DNA of 34,058 nt from Pseudomonas sp. Lineage in GTDB: Bacteria > Pseudomonadota > Gammaproteobacteria > Pseudomonadales > Pseudomonadaceae. Under the pieces are notes generated by a model. It ran no database searches. It saw nothing but the letters and a program-made list of their open reading frames with translations, and was not told the DNA's origin. Location of the stretch: NCBI RefSeq assembly GCF_017744435.1, contig NZ_JAGIBG010000047.1, positions 1 through 34,058 on the forward strand. Direction: 5' to 3'. The translations under genes and the position numbers were made by a program. This document shows positions 24,121 through 33,174 of the stretch, one piece after another. Every line of letters begins with the position of its first letter. Position 1 is the first letter of the stretch.

Positions 24121-25128
24121 TCACTGGGCCGCGACGGCTGGCGTGTTGTAGAGCACGATCGCAGCGGTCACCAGCAAATTGATCAGGGTCAGCGGCAGGC
24201 AGAACTTCCAGCTGAAGTCCATCACCTGGTCATAGCGTGGGCGCGGGATCGAGGCGCGCAGCAGGATGAACAGCATGATGAAGAACGCGGTCTTCAGGGC
24301 GAACCACAGGAACGACAGTTGCGGCAGGATGCCGAACGGGCCGTGCCAGCCGCCGAAGAACAGGGTCACCAGCAGCGCCGAGATGAGGATGATGCCGATG
24401 TACTCACCGACGAAGAACATGCCCCATTTCATGCCGGCATACTCGATGTGGTAGCCGTCGGCCAGTTCCTGTTCCGCTTCCGGCTGGTCGAACGGGTGAC
24501 GGTGAGTCACGGCGACGCCAGCGATGAAGAAGGTGCAGAAGCCGAAGAACTGCGGAATGATGAACCACAGGTTCTGTGCCTGGTATTCAACGATGTCGCG
24601 CATGTTGAACGAACCCACCTGCACCACCACGCCCATCAGCGCCAGGCCCAGGAACACTTCGTACGACACGGTCTGTGCCGAGGCACGCAAGCTGCCCAGC
24701 AGGGCGTACTTGTTGTTCGACGACCAGCCGGCGAACAGCACCGCGTAGACCGACAGGCCGGCCATGGCGAAGAAGAACAGCAGGCCGATGTTCAGGTCGG
24801 CGACGCCCCACAGCGGGGTGATCGGGATCACGCAGAAGGCGATCAGCAGGGCACTCATGGCCACCACTGGCGCCAGGGTGAAGATCATGCGATCGACGAA
24901 GGGCGGGTTCCAGTCTTCCTTGAAGAACATCTTCAGCATGTCGGCAGCGATCTGGAACATGCCGAACGGGCCGACGCGGTTCGGACCGTAACGGTCCTGC
25001 CACCAGCCCAGCAGGCGCCGCTCGACGAAGCTGAGCAGCGCGCCGCAGACCACCACCGCGAGCAGGACCACGACGGCCCGGACCACGGTGAGGATCACAT
25101 CGATCACTTCGGGGGTGAACCAGCTCAT
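24121..25128 (-). CDS. nuoH: NADH-quinone oxidoreductase subunit H
   Basis: A 335-residue membrane subunit that forms the quinone-binding cavity with NuoB and NuoD; eight helices expected. The signature ERRLLGWWQDRYGPNRVGPFG (36-56) and the acidic loop HRHPFDQPEAEQELADGYHIEYAGMKWGMFFVGEY are both complete. Start overlaps nuoG by 4 bases. Confidence 0.97.
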   Translation of the reverse strand: MSWFTPEVIDVILTVVRAVVVLLAVVVCGALLSFVERRLLGWWQDRYGPNRVGPFGMFQIAADMLKMFFKEDWNPPFVDRMIFTLAPVVAMSALLIAFCVIPITPLWGVADLNIGLLFFFAMAGLSVYAVLFAGWSSNNKYALLGSLRASAQTVSYEVFLGLALMGVVVQVGSFNMRDIVEYQAQNLWFIIPQFFGFCTFFIAGVAVTHRHPFDQPEAEQELADGYHIEYAGMKWGMFFVGEYIGIILISALLVTLFFGGWHGPFGILPQLSFLWFALKTAFFIMLFILLRASIPRPRYDQVMDFSWKFCLPLTLINLLVTAAIVLYNTPAVAAQ

Positions 25129-27839
25129 TGTGCTGCCTCCTGCAGACCTTCGACGGATGCACCGAAGATGGCAGGCGGGATGCCGGCCAGGCCTTTGGGC
25201 AGGGCAACCAGGCCAGCGCCCAGTTCTTCATTGATGCGCAGCGGCAGGCGCAGGGCCACACCGGCAACGTTCAGGCTCAGCAGTGCGCCGTCGTTGACAC
25301 CCAGGCGGTCGGCCTCGGACTTGGCCAGGCCGACGTAGGCGGCCGGGATGCGCTCCTGCACCGGGGCGGCGCGCGAGGAGCTCTCTTCGCTGCCGAACAG
25401 GTGGTAGAACGGTACCGCAGTCCAGGTACCACGGGCCGGGTTGAAGGCGCCCGGGATGGCGTTGAACCAGTTCAGGCGATCGCCTTGCGATTCGATCAGG
25501 CGCACGCCCGGGTCACCGGCACGCAGGTGGCCACCGACCTCGTCCTGGAACTTGTTCCAGGCTTGCGGCGAGTTCCAGCCCGGCGACCAGGCGAACGGCA
25601 CCTGCTGGCGCGGTTCGGCCGAACCCGAGTAGCCTTCCATGGAGAAGGCGAACGCGGTGTCCTTGTCTTGCGGGGTACGCGGCTCGTGCACGCTGATGTT
25701 AGCGCGCATGGCGGTACGGCCGGAGTAGCGCAGCGGCTCACGGGCCAGCTTCATGCCCTTGATGCGGAACGCGGCGCTTGGCGCGGCGTTGACGATGCCG
25801 GCCAGTTGCGGGGCGGCTTCGGCGCAGGCGCTGGTGACGTGGTCCAGCTGGGTCCAGTCGACCGGCTTGTTGAGCAGGGTGGCACGCAGGGCGTGCATCC
25901 AGCGCCAGCCTTCGTGAACCAGGATGCTGCTGTCCAGGTACTGCGGGTCGAACACCTGGAAGAAGCGCTGGGCACGGCCTTCCTGGCTGACCAGGGTACC
26001 GTCGCCTTCGGCGAAGGAAGCAGCCGGCAGCACCAGGTGGGCGCGGTCGACAGTGGCGGTCTTGGAGTGGTCGGCGACGATCACCACCTTGGCTGCGGCC
26101 AGGGCAGCATCGACCTTGGCGGCCGGTACGCGGGCGTACAGGTCGTTTTCCAGCACGACGATGGCGTCGGCCTTGCCGCTGATGACGGCGTCCAGTGCGG
26201 CATCCACCGACTCGCCACCCATCATGGCCATGCCGAGGCTGTTGGCCTCAGGCACCACCAGGCTCAGCGAGCCGTTCTTCTCGCGCAGCTTCAGGGCCTT
26301 GGCGATGTTGGCGGCGGCTTCGATCAGTGCCGGGTCAGCCAGCGAGGTACCGGCGACGACCAGTGGGCGCTTGGCGGCGACCAGGGCATCGGCGATGCGC
26401 TGGGCCAGGGCCTTGGCTTCGTCGTCCAGGCCGGCGACTGCCGGTGCGCTCGGGTCGATGGCGTGGGCCACGGCGAAACCGATGCGGGCGAGGTCCGCCG
26501 GGGCCGCGTGCACGCATTCTTCGGCAACGTCGTCCAGCTTGGTTTCAGCCAGCGAGGCGATGAACAGCGGGTACAGCGCGTGCTGGCCGATGTTTTTCAC
26601 TGCGGCGTCGAGCCACGGCTGAACCTTCATGGCTTCGGCCATGGCCTCGGCCTTGCCCTTGGTGGCCTGGCGCACGGCCAGGGCAACGCGGGCAGCGGTC
26701 TGGGTCAGGTCTTCACCGAGCACGAACACGGCGTCGTGGTCTTCGATGTCGCGCAGGGTCGGCACAGGCAGCGGGCTGTTGTTCAGCACGTTCAGGGCCA
26801 GGCGCACGCGGGCCAGTTCGCCAGCTTCCATACCGGAGTAGAAGTAGTCGGCGCCGACCAGCTCACGCAGGCCGTAGTTGCTTTCGAGGCTGGCGCGTGG
26901 CGAGCCGATACCGACGATGGTGCGGCCGCGCAGCAGGTCAGCGGCTTTGTCCAGGGCGGCGTCCAGGCCCAGCTTGGTGCCGTCGGCCAGGTGTGGCTGG
27001 CGCGGGCGGTCCTTGCGGTTGACGTAGCCGTAGCCGAAGCGGCCGCGGTCGCACAGGAAGTACTGGTTGACCGAACCGTTGAAACGGTTTTCGACCCGGC
27101 GCAGTTCGCCATAGCGCTCGCCCGGGCTGATGTTGCAGCCGCTGGAGCAACCGTGGCAGATGCTTGGGGCGAACTGCATGTCCCACTTGCGGTTGTAGCG
27201 CTCGGAGTGGGTCTTGTCGGTGAACACGCCGGTCGGGCAGACCTCGGTCAGGTTGCCGGAAAACTCGCTTTCCAGCACGCCGTCTTCGACGCGGCCGAAG
27301 TACACGTTGTCGTGGGCGCCGTACACGCCCAGGTCGGTACCACCGGCATAGTCCTTGTAGTAGCGCACGCAGCGGTAGCAGGCGATGCAGCGGTTCATCT
27401 CATGGGCGATGAACGGGCCGAGGTCCTGGTTCTGGTGGGTACGCTTGGTGAAACGGTAGCGGCGCTCGTTGTGGCCGGTCATTACCGTCATGTCCTGCAG
27501 GTGGCAGTGACCGCCTTCCTCGCACACCGGGCAGTCGTGCGGGTGGTTGGTCATCAGCCATTCGACGACGCTGGCGCGGAACGCCTTGGATTCGTCATCG
27601 TCGATGGAAATCCAGGTGCCGTCGGAGGCAGGGGTCATGCAGGACATGACGATACGACCACGGGTGTCGTTCTCGTCGGTGTACTGCTTGACCGCACACT
27701 GCCGGCAGGCACCGACGCTACCGAGCGCCGGGTGCCAGCAGAAATAAGGGATGTCGAGGCCGAGTGACAGACACGCCTGTAACAGGTTGTCCGCACCGTT
27801 GACTTCGAGCGCTTTGCCGTCTACGTGGATAGTGGCCAT
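25125..27839 (-). CDS. nuoG: NADH-quinone oxidoreductase subunit G (Fe-S, molybdopterin-like fold)
   Basis: A 904-residue peripheral subunit that relays electrons from NuoF. Four clusters are readable: N1b (C34, C45, C48, C67), N5 (H99, C103, C106, C112), N4 (C151, C154, C157, C201) and the extra, off-path N7 (C228, C231, C235, C263) found in E. coli-type enzymes. The C-terminal two thirds is the inactive molybdopterin-oxidoreductase fold. The ATG lacks a strong Shine-Dalgarno and follows a 133-base structured gap after nuoF, unlike the other tight junctions, so its translation may be set separately. Confidence 0.97.
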   Translation of the reverse strand: MATIHVDGKALEVNGADNLLQACLSLGLDIPYFCWHPALGSVGACRQCAVKQYTDENDTRGRIVMSCMTPASDGTWISIDDDESKAFRASVVEWLMTNHPHDCPVCEEGGHCHLQDMTVMTGHNERRYRFTKRTHQNQDLGPFIAHEMNRCIACYRCVRYYKDYAGGTDLGVYGAHDNVYFGRVEDGVLESEFSGNLTEVCPTGVFTDKTHSERYNRKWDMQFAPSICHGCSSGCNISPGERYGELRRVENRFNGSVNQYFLCDRGRFGYGYVNRKDRPRQPHLADGTKLGLDAALDKAADLLRGRTIVGIGSPRASLESNYGLRELVGADYFYSGMEAGELARVRLALNVLNNSPLPVPTLRDIEDHDAVFVLGEDLTQTAARVALAVRQATKGKAEAMAEAMKVQPWLDAAVKNIGQHALYPLFIASLAETKLDDVAEECVHAAPADLARIGFAVAHAIDPSAPAVAGLDDEAKALAQRIADALVAAKRPLVVAGTSLADPALIEAAANIAKALKLREKNGSLSLVVPEANSLGMAMMGGESVDAALDAVISGKADAIVVLENDLYARVPAAKVDAALAAAKVVIVADHSKTATVDRAHLVLPAASFAEGDGTLVSQEGRAQRFFQVFDPQYLDSSILVHEGWRWMHALRATLLNKPVDWTQLDHVTSACAEAAPQLAGIVNAAPSAAFRIKGMKLAREPLRYSGRTAMRANISVHEPRTPQDKDTAFAFSMEGYSGSAEPRQQVPFAWSPGWNSPQAWNKFQDEVGGHLRAGDPGVRLIESQGDRLNWFNAIPGAFNPARGTWTAVPFYHLFGSEESSSRAAPVQERIPAAYVGLAKSEADRLGVNDGALLSLNVAGVALRLPLRINEELGAGLVALPKGLAGIPPAIFGASVEGLQEAAQ

Positions 27840-27972
27840 TGTTCAAAGTTCTTCGTTGGCCCGCGTGAGCGGGCGTGGCTAATGGAAATCGGTGGGCCTG
27901 CGGCTCGTCGCCAATCTTTACGGCGAGCCTGCGAGGCCGGCGGGTGGCACGGACCACCCGCGGTCTGTCTTT
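27840..27972 (-). other. Structured intergenic spacer between nuoF and nuoG
   Basis: 133 bases with three predicted stem-loops: 27859-27874 (GCCCGC/GCGGGC, 4-base loop), 27895-27938 (a long stem with small internal bulges) and 27940-27961 (8-bp perfect stem GCGGGTGG/CCACCCGC, 6-base loop). On the plus strand the last one is followed by TCTTTTT, so it could also stop antisense transcription. On the sense strand there is no T-run, pointing to an mRNA processing or stability element. Confidence 0.6.
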
Positions 27973-29334
27973 TTATGCGCCGACTACGATCGGCTTCGCC
28001 AGGTTCGGGCGCAGGGTGCCAGCGCTTTCAGGCGCCACACCGGCCTCGAACTCCGAGCGGAAGTACTTGATGGCACTGCCCAATGGCTCGACGGCACCCG
28101 GTGCGTGAGCACAGAAGGTACGGCCTGGGCCGAGGAAGTTGACCAGCCCCAGCAGCGTCTCGATGTCTTCGGCGCGGCCCTGGCCGTTCTCCAGCGCGCG
28201 CAGCATCTTCACGCTCCACGGCAGGCCGTCACGGCATGGGGTGCACCAGCCGCACGACTCGCGGGCAAAGAACTCTTCCATGTTGCGCAGCAGCGAGACC
28301 ATGTTGACGCTGTCGTCGACCGCCATAGCCAAACCGGTACCCATACGGGTGCCGACCTTGGCGATGCCACCGGCGTACATCTGTGCGTCGAGGTGCTCGG
28401 GCAGCAGGAAGCCGGTACCGGCGCCGCCTGGCTGCCAGCACTTGAGCTTGAAGCCGTCGCGCATGCCACCGGCGTAGTCTTCGAACAGCTCGCGGGCGGT
28501 GACGCCGAACGGCAGTTCCCACAGGCCCGGGTTCTTCACCTTGCCGGAGAAGCCCATCAGCTTGGTGCCGTGGTCTTCGCTGCCTTCACGGGCCAGCGAC
28601 TTGTACCAGTCGTTGCCGTTGGCGACGATGGCCGGGACGTTGCACAGGGTTTCGACGTTGTTCACGCAAGTCGGCTTGCCCCAGACGCCTACGGCGGCAG
28701 GGAAGGGCGGCTTGGAGCGCGGGTTGGCGCGGCGGCCTTCCAGCGAGTTGATCAGTGCGGTTTCTTCACCGCAGATGTAGCGGCCGGCACCGGTGTGCAC
28801 GAACAGCTCGAAATCAAAACCGCTGCCGAGGATGTTCTTGCCCAAGAGGCCTGCGGCCTTGGCTTCGTCGATGGCACGGTTGAGGTTCTTCGCCGCAGTG
28901 GTGTATTCGCCACGCAAGAAGATGTAGCCACGGTAGGCCTTCAGGGCGCGGGCGCTGATCAGCATGCCCTCGACCAGCAGATGGGGCTGTTGCTCCATCA
29001 GCATGCGGTCCTTCCAGGTGTTCGGCTCCATTTCGTCCGCGTTGCACAGCAGGTAGCGGATGTTCATGGATTCGTCTTTGGGCATCAGGCCCCACTTCAC
29101 GCCAGTGGGGAAGCCCGCGCCACCACGGCCCTTGAGGCCGGAGTCCTTGACGCTCTGCACGATGTCGTCGGCGGACATCTGCGCCAGTGCCTTGCGGGCA
29201 GCGGCGTAGCCGTTCTTCGACTCGTACTCGGCCAGCCAGACCGGCTCGCCGTCATCACGCAGGCGCCAGGTCAGCGGGTGGGTTTCGGCCGAACGCGCGA
29301 TGCGGTTGGCCGGGCCGAAGGAAGTAATGGTCAT
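27973..29334 (-). CDS. nuoF: NADH-quinone oxidoreductase subunit F (FMN, NADH-binding)
   Basis: A 453-residue catalytic subunit that takes electrons from NADH. The nucleotide and FMN site is GRGGAGFPTGVKW (69-81) with YLLCNADEMEPNTWKDR. Cluster N3 ligands are C361, C364, C367 (SCGWCTPCRDG) and C408 (RTFCAHAPG). E. coli-type NuoF has a close match in length. Its ATG overlaps the nuoE stop by 4 bases, coupling the two partners. Confidence 0.97.
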   Translation of the reverse strand: MTITSFGPANRIARSAETHPLTWRLRDDGEPVWLAEYESKNGYAAARKALAQMSADDIVQSVKDSGLKGRGGAGFPTGVKWGLMPKDESMNIRYLLCNADEMEPNTWKDRMLMEQQPHLLVEGMLISARALKAYRGYIFLRGEYTTAAKNLNRAIDEAKAAGLLGKNILGSGFDFELFVHTGAGRYICGEETALINSLEGRRANPRSKPPFPAAVGVWGKPTCVNNVETLCNVPAIVANGNDWYKSLAREGSEDHGTKLMGFSGKVKNPGLWELPFGVTARELFEDYAGGMRDGFKLKCWQPGGAGTGFLLPEHLDAQMYAGGIAKVGTRMGTGLAMAVDDSVNMVSLLRNMEEFFARESCGWCTPCRDGLPWSVKMLRALENGQGRAEDIETLLGLVNFLGPGRTFCAHAPGAVEPLGSAIKYFRSEFEAGVAPESAGTLRPNLAKPIVVGA

Positions 29335-29828
29335 ACGTAACCCTCCAGCAGTTTGGAAACGCCAGCCGGCTGCACGTCACCGAAGGTGTCGTCGTCGATC
29401 ATCAGCGCCGGGGCCTTGTCGCAGTTGCCCAGGCAGCACACCGGCAGCAGGGTGAAACGCCCGTCGGCAGTGGTCTGGCCGAGGCCGATGCCCAGCTCGC
29501 TCTGGATCTGGCTGACCACCGATTCGTGGCCGCCGATGTAGCAGACCATGCTGTCGCACACGCGGATGATGTGACGGCCAACCGGCTGGCGGAAGATCTG
29601 GCTGTAGAAGGTGGCGACACCCTCGACGTCGCTGGCCGGGATGCCCAGCACTTCGCCGATGGCGTGAATGGCGCCGTCCGGCACCCAGCCACGTTCCTTC
29701 TGGACGATCTTCAGGGCTTCGATGGACGCCGCGCGCGGGTCCTCGTAGTGATGCATTTCGTGCTCGATGGCCGAGCGCTCGGTTTCGCTCAGGGCGAAAC
29801 GGTCTGTCTGGATAAGCGTGCTGTTCAT
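29331..29828 (-). CDS. nuoE: NADH-quinone oxidoreductase subunit E ([2Fe-2S])
   Basis: A 165-residue thioredoxin-fold subunit with the off-path cluster N1a. Ligands are C91 and C96 (VCDSMVCYIGG) and C132 and C136 (PVCCLGNCDKAP). It pairs with NuoF. The start lies 2 bases beyond the nuoCD stop, and its stop overlaps the nuoF start. Confidence 0.97.
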   Translation of the reverse strand: MNSTLIQTDRFALSETERSAIEHEMHHYEDPRAASIEALKIVQKERGWVPDGAIHAIGEVLGIPASDVEGVATFYSQIFRQPVGRHIIRVCDSMVCYIGGHESVVSQIQSELGIGLGQTTADGRFTLLPVCCLGNCDKAPALMIDDDTFGDVQPAGVSKLLEGYV

Positions 29829-29830
29829 GC

Positions 29831-31612
29831 TTAGCGGTCCACGTCAGCCATAACGAAGTCGATACTGCCCAGGTACGCAATGAGGTCGGCGACCATGCTG
29901 CCTTTGATCACCGAAGGGATCTGCTGCAGGTGCGGGTAGCTCGGGGTACGGATCCGGGTGCGGTAGCTCATGGTGCCGCCATCGCTCGTCAGGTAGTAAC
30001 TGTTGATGCCCTTGGTCGCCTCGATCATCTGGAACGACTCGTTGGCCGGCATGACCGGGCCCCACGAGACTTGCAGGAAGTGCGTGATCAGGGTTTCGAT
30101 GTGCTGCAGGGTGCGCTCTTTCGGCGGCGGCGTGGTCAGCGGGTGGTCCGCCTTGTACGGGCCTTCCGGCATGTTGCGCAGGCACTGGTCGATGATGCGG
30201 ATACTCTGGCGCATCTCCTCGACGCGGACCATGCAGCGATCGTAGGCATCGCCGTTGTGGGCCAGCGGCACTTCGAACTCGAAGTTCTCGTAGCCGGAGT
30301 ACGGGCGTGCTTTACGCAGGTCGAAGTCGCAACCGGTGGCACGCAGGCCGGCACCGGTGGTACCCCACTCCAGGGCTTCCTTGGTGTTGTACGCGGCAAC
30401 ACCGATGGTACGGCCCTTGAGGATGCTGTTCTGCAGGGCGGCCTTGGTGTACTCGTCGAGGCGCTTGGGCAGCCATTCGACGAAGTCCTTGACCAGCTTG
30501 TCCCAGCCGCGTGGCAGGTCATGGGCGACGCCACCGATGCGGTACCAGGCCGGGTGCAGGCGGAAGCCGGTGATCGCTTCGATCACGGTGTAGGCGCGCT
30601 GGCGGTCGGTGAAGGTGAAGAACACCGGGGTCATGGCGCCGACGTCCTGGATGTAGGTACCCAGGAACAGCAGGTGGCTGGTGATACGGAAGAACTCGGC
30701 CAGCATGATGCGAATCACGTCGACCTTCTGCGGCACCTGGATGCCGGCCAGCTTCTCGACCGCGAGCACGTACGGCAGGTTGTTCATCACCCCGCCGAGG
30801 TAGTCGATACGGTCGGTGTAGGGGATGAAGCTGTGCCAGGACTGGCGCTCGGCCATTTTCTCGGCACCACGGTGGTGGTAGCCGATGTCAGGTACGCAGT
30901 CGACGATCTCTTCACCGTCCAGCTGCAGGACGATACGGAAGGCACCGTGGGCCGAAGGGTGGTTCGGGCCGAGGTTGAGGAACATGTAGTCCTCGTTGGC
31001 GCCCTGGCGCTTCATGCCCCAGGCTTCCGGGTTGAAGCGCGCCGACTCCTCTTCAAGCTGCTGCTTGGCCAGGGTCAGGCTGTAGGGGTCGAACTCGGTG
31101 GCACGGGCCGGGTAGTCCTTGCGCAGCGGGTGACCTTCCCAGGTCGGCGGCATCATGATGCGGCTCAGGTGCGGGTGGCCGGCAAAGTCGATGCCGAACA
31201 TGTCCCAGACTTCGCGCTCGTACCAGTTGGCGTTTGGCCAGATGCCGGTCACGGTAGGCAGGTTCAGGTCGCCTTCGCTGAGCGACACCTTGATCATCAC
31301 GTCGCTGTTACGTTCAACCGACAGCAAGTGGTAGAAGACGCTGAAGTCGGCAGCTGGCAGGCCGCGGCGCTGGGTGCGCAGGCGCTCGTCGACGCCGTGC
31401 AGGTCGTACAGCATGCTGTACGGTTTGGCCACGCCGCGCAGGAAGCTGAGCACTTCCTTGAGCTGGGCGCGCTTGACCCACAGCACGGGCATGCCGGTGC
31501 GGGTTTCCTGGGCGACGAATGCGTCGGCGCCAAAACGGTTGTGCAGTTCGACGACCACATCCTGGTCGTCAGCCTTGTAGGGCGGAATGAAAATAGCGTT
31601 GTCCGCTGTCAT
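29831..31612 (-). CDS. nuoCD: NADH-quinone oxidoreductase fused subunit C/D
   Basis: A 593-residue fusion of NuoC (about 1-185) and NuoD (about 205-593), as in enterobacteria and pseudomonads. The C part has the 30-kDa signature NWYEREVWDMFGIDFAGHPHL (129-149). The D part has NLGPNHPSAHGAFR (213-226) and DRIDYLGGVMNN, lining the quinone site in a [NiFe]-hydrogenase-like fold that has lost its metal. A hairpin-containing 79-base gap precedes it. Confidence 0.97.
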   Translation of the reverse strand: MTADNAIFIPPYKADDQDVVVELHNRFGADAFVAQETRTGMPVLWVKRAQLKEVLSFLRGVAKPYSMLYDLHGVDERLRTQRRGLPAADFSVFYHLLSVERNSDVMIKVSLSEGDLNLPTVTGIWPNANWYEREVWDMFGIDFAGHPHLSRIMMPPTWEGHPLRKDYPARATEFDPYSLTLAKQQLEEESARFNPEAWGMKRQGANEDYMFLNLGPNHPSAHGAFRIVLQLDGEEIVDCVPDIGYHHRGAEKMAERQSWHSFIPYTDRIDYLGGVMNNLPYVLAVEKLAGIQVPQKVDVIRIMLAEFFRITSHLLFLGTYIQDVGAMTPVFFTFTDRQRAYTVIEAITGFRLHPAWYRIGGVAHDLPRGWDKLVKDFVEWLPKRLDEYTKAALQNSILKGRTIGVAAYNTKEALEWGTTGAGLRATGCDFDLRKARPYSGYENFEFEVPLAHNGDAYDRCMVRVEEMRQSIRIIDQCLRNMPEGPYKADHPLTTPPPKERTLQHIETLITHFLQVSWGPVMPANESFQMIEATKGINSYYLTSDGGTMSYRTRIRTPSYPHLQQIPSVIKGSMVADLIAYLGSIDFVMADVDR

Positions 31613-31652
31613 GGTCTCGGTCGCTTTGGGTCAGCGTTAAGAATGAAGCCAG

Positions 31653-31680
31653 GCCGCCGGCTCCATCGGGAGCGGGCGGC
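31653..31680 (-). other. Hairpin in the nuoB-nuoCD spacer
   Basis: A 12-bp stem with one mismatch (31653-31664 with 31669-31680) and a 4-base loop lies 11 bases after the nuoB stop. There is no T-run. It is placed to act as a partial transcript-processing or stability element. Confidence 0.55.
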
Positions 31681-31691
31681 AGGTCGCTGGA

Positions 31692-32369
31692 TCAGACTTC
31701 GTCGGGGCTGCGCAGGTTGGTTACCGCAATGCGCTGTTCACGACGCAGGTCTTTCTGGGCTGGCATCTCGGCACGGTAGATGCCTTGATCACCAACCACC
31801 CAGGAAAGCGGGCGTCGTTCTTGGCCGATCGACTCCTGCAGCAGCATCAAGCCTTGCAGGAAAGCCTCAGGGCGTGGCGGGCAGCCAGGCACGTAGACGT
31901 CCACGGGGAGGAACTTGTCGACCCCCTGAACGACCGAGTAGATGTCGTACATGCCACCGGAGTTGGCGCACGAACCCATGGAGATGACCCACTTCGGTTC
32001 GAGCATCTGCTCGTACAGGCGCTGGATGATCGGCGCCATCTTGACGAAGCAGGTACCGGCGATGACCATGAAGTCGGCCTGACGCGGCGATGCCCGGATG
32101 ACTTCGGCGCCGAAGCGGGCGATGTCGTGGGGTGCCGTGAAGGCCGTGGTCATTTCCACGTAGCAGCAGGACAGGCCGAAGTTATACGGCCAGAGGGAGT
32201 TCTTGCGACCCCAGTTGACCGCGCCACGCATCACATCTTCAAGCTTGCCCATGAAGATGTTCTTGTGGACCTGGTCCTCGAGCAACTGGTCGGTGACGGT
32301 TTCCCGATCACCTACCGGGTATTGCTCGTTGGGCGCATCCGGATCGATTCTGGTGAGATTGTATTGCAT
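31692..32369 (-). CDS. nuoB: NADH-quinone oxidoreductase subunit B ([4Fe-4S] N2)
   Basis: A 225-residue subunit carrying cluster N2, which passes electrons to quinone. Ligands are the adjacent pair C68-C69 (GLSCCYVEM), C134 (MGSCANSGG) and C163 (PGCPPRPEA). ATG 32369 is chosen because GAGG sits 8 bases upstream; a TTG two codons earlier would be too close to it. The gene begins 10 bases after nuoA stops. Confidence 0.97.
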   Translation of the reverse strand: MQYNLTRIDPDAPNEQYPVGDRETVTDQLLEDQVHKNIFMGKLEDVMRGAVNWGRKNSLWPYNFGLSCCYVEMTTAFTAPHDIARFGAEVIRASPRQADFMVIAGTCFVKMAPIIQRLYEQMLEPKWVISMGSCANSGGMYDIYSVVQGVDKFLPVDVYVPGCPPRPEAFLQGLMLLQESIGQERRPLSWVVGDQGIYRAEMPAQKDLRREQRIAVTNLRSPDEV

Positions 32370-32379
32370 TGCCAAAGCC

Positions 32380-32793
32380 TCATTGTTTCAGCTTCGCTTG
32401 CCGCTTGCGGCGACCTTCGGGTGCCCAGTCAAGAGCTCCGACGCGCCATAGGTAGACAAGACCAGCCAACAGAATTGCTATGAAAACGAGTGCTTCGACG
32501 AATCCGGTCCAGCCGCTTTCGCGGACGGACACAGACCATGCATACAGGAAGAGGGCTTCGATATCGAAGATCACGAACAGCATCGCGACCAGATAGAATT
32601 TGGCGGACAGGCGCAGGCGGGCGCTGCCGACGGGCAGCATGCCGGATTCGAAGGGTTCGTTCTTGGCGCGGCCCCAGGCCTTGCTACCGAGCAGGCTGGA
32701 GAGACCGAGCATGAAGGCACACAGGCCGACGACACCCAGAAGGAAGATGGCAAAGCCCCAGTTGTGGGCGATGAGTCCTGCCGAATCGGACAT
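32380..32793 (-). CDS. nuoA: NADH-quinone oxidoreductase subunit A
   Basis: A 137-residue, three-helix membrane subunit at the junction of the two arms and first gene of the operon. The conserved loop [42 protein letters not shown] (45-86) is complete. AAGGA lies 8 bases before the ATG. The strongly basic tail ([11 protein letters not shown]) is cytoplasmic by the usual topology. Confidence 0.97.
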
Positions 32794-32902
32794 GCTAGAG
32801 ATCCTTATACAGAGACCCAGCTCTGCAGTCTGAAATAAGTAGAGCGGCGACGTGGTGTCGCAGGTGCAGTGACCAAATGTCGCAGCTGAATCAATCGGGC
32901 TG

Positions 32903-32931
32903 ATTTTATGGGTAAACCCGATGCAAGTAAA
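32903..32931 (-). promoter_or_regulatory. Candidate sigma70 promoter of the nuo operon
   Basis: On the minus strand TTTACT (32931-32926) and TAAAAT (32908-32903) are separated by 17 bases, matching 4/6 and 5/6 of the consensus. The spacer contains a 10-base perfect palindrome, GGGTTTACCC (32910-32919), a possible repressor site. The predicted leader is about 100 bases. Confidence 0.5.
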
Positions 32932-33063
32932 ATTTCCGTTGCAAATTTATTCGTAGGATTTAGAACAAAACCCGCGCCTAACTGGCTGAAAGCCTTGAGA
33001 TTCGGGCATTGCATGCGGTTTTGTTAATTATGTTTCTTGCGAGTGGTAACGAATTACAAACTT

Positions 33064-33082
33064 CGTAATGATAATTAATATC
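33064..33082. promoter_or_regulatory. Fur-box-like palindrome
   Basis: Aligned with the 19-base Fur consensus, 15 positions match, including an intact AATGATAAT half. It lies about 270 bases upstream of nuoA and about 92 bases beyond the end of the YhhN gene. If functional it would most simply act on a distal nuo promoter or on an unseen small RNA. Confidence 0.45.
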
Positions 33083-33174
33083 ATTTGACCTGATGCCTTT
33101 AAATTTGCCTGTTCTGTGTCTTGTAAAGTTCATCTGCAGATTCCCCCTACTTGTAAATGCGAAATACTCGTGTT

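Larger units (their letters stand above)
32794..33174. other. 381-base AT-rich intergenic region upstream of nuoA
   Basis: No credible gene lies here. Base composition is clearly AT-richer than the flanks. It holds a sigma70-like promoter for nuo and a Fur-like palindrome (listed separately). A plus-strand frame starting at 33093 has no ribosome-binding site and runs antisense into the YhhN gene, so I discount it. No terminator is seen for the YhhN gene, so some read-through into nuo is possible. Confidence 0.7.

Noticed and set aside
25128..27767. 879-codon open frame on the plus strand
   Set aside because: Mirror of nuoG, whose 16 cluster ligands are all readable; the antisense frame shows no motif.
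32794..33174. A PrrF-type small RNA downstream of the Fur-like box
   Set aside because: No terminator hairpin with a T-run on either strand and no recognisable PrrF core sequence.
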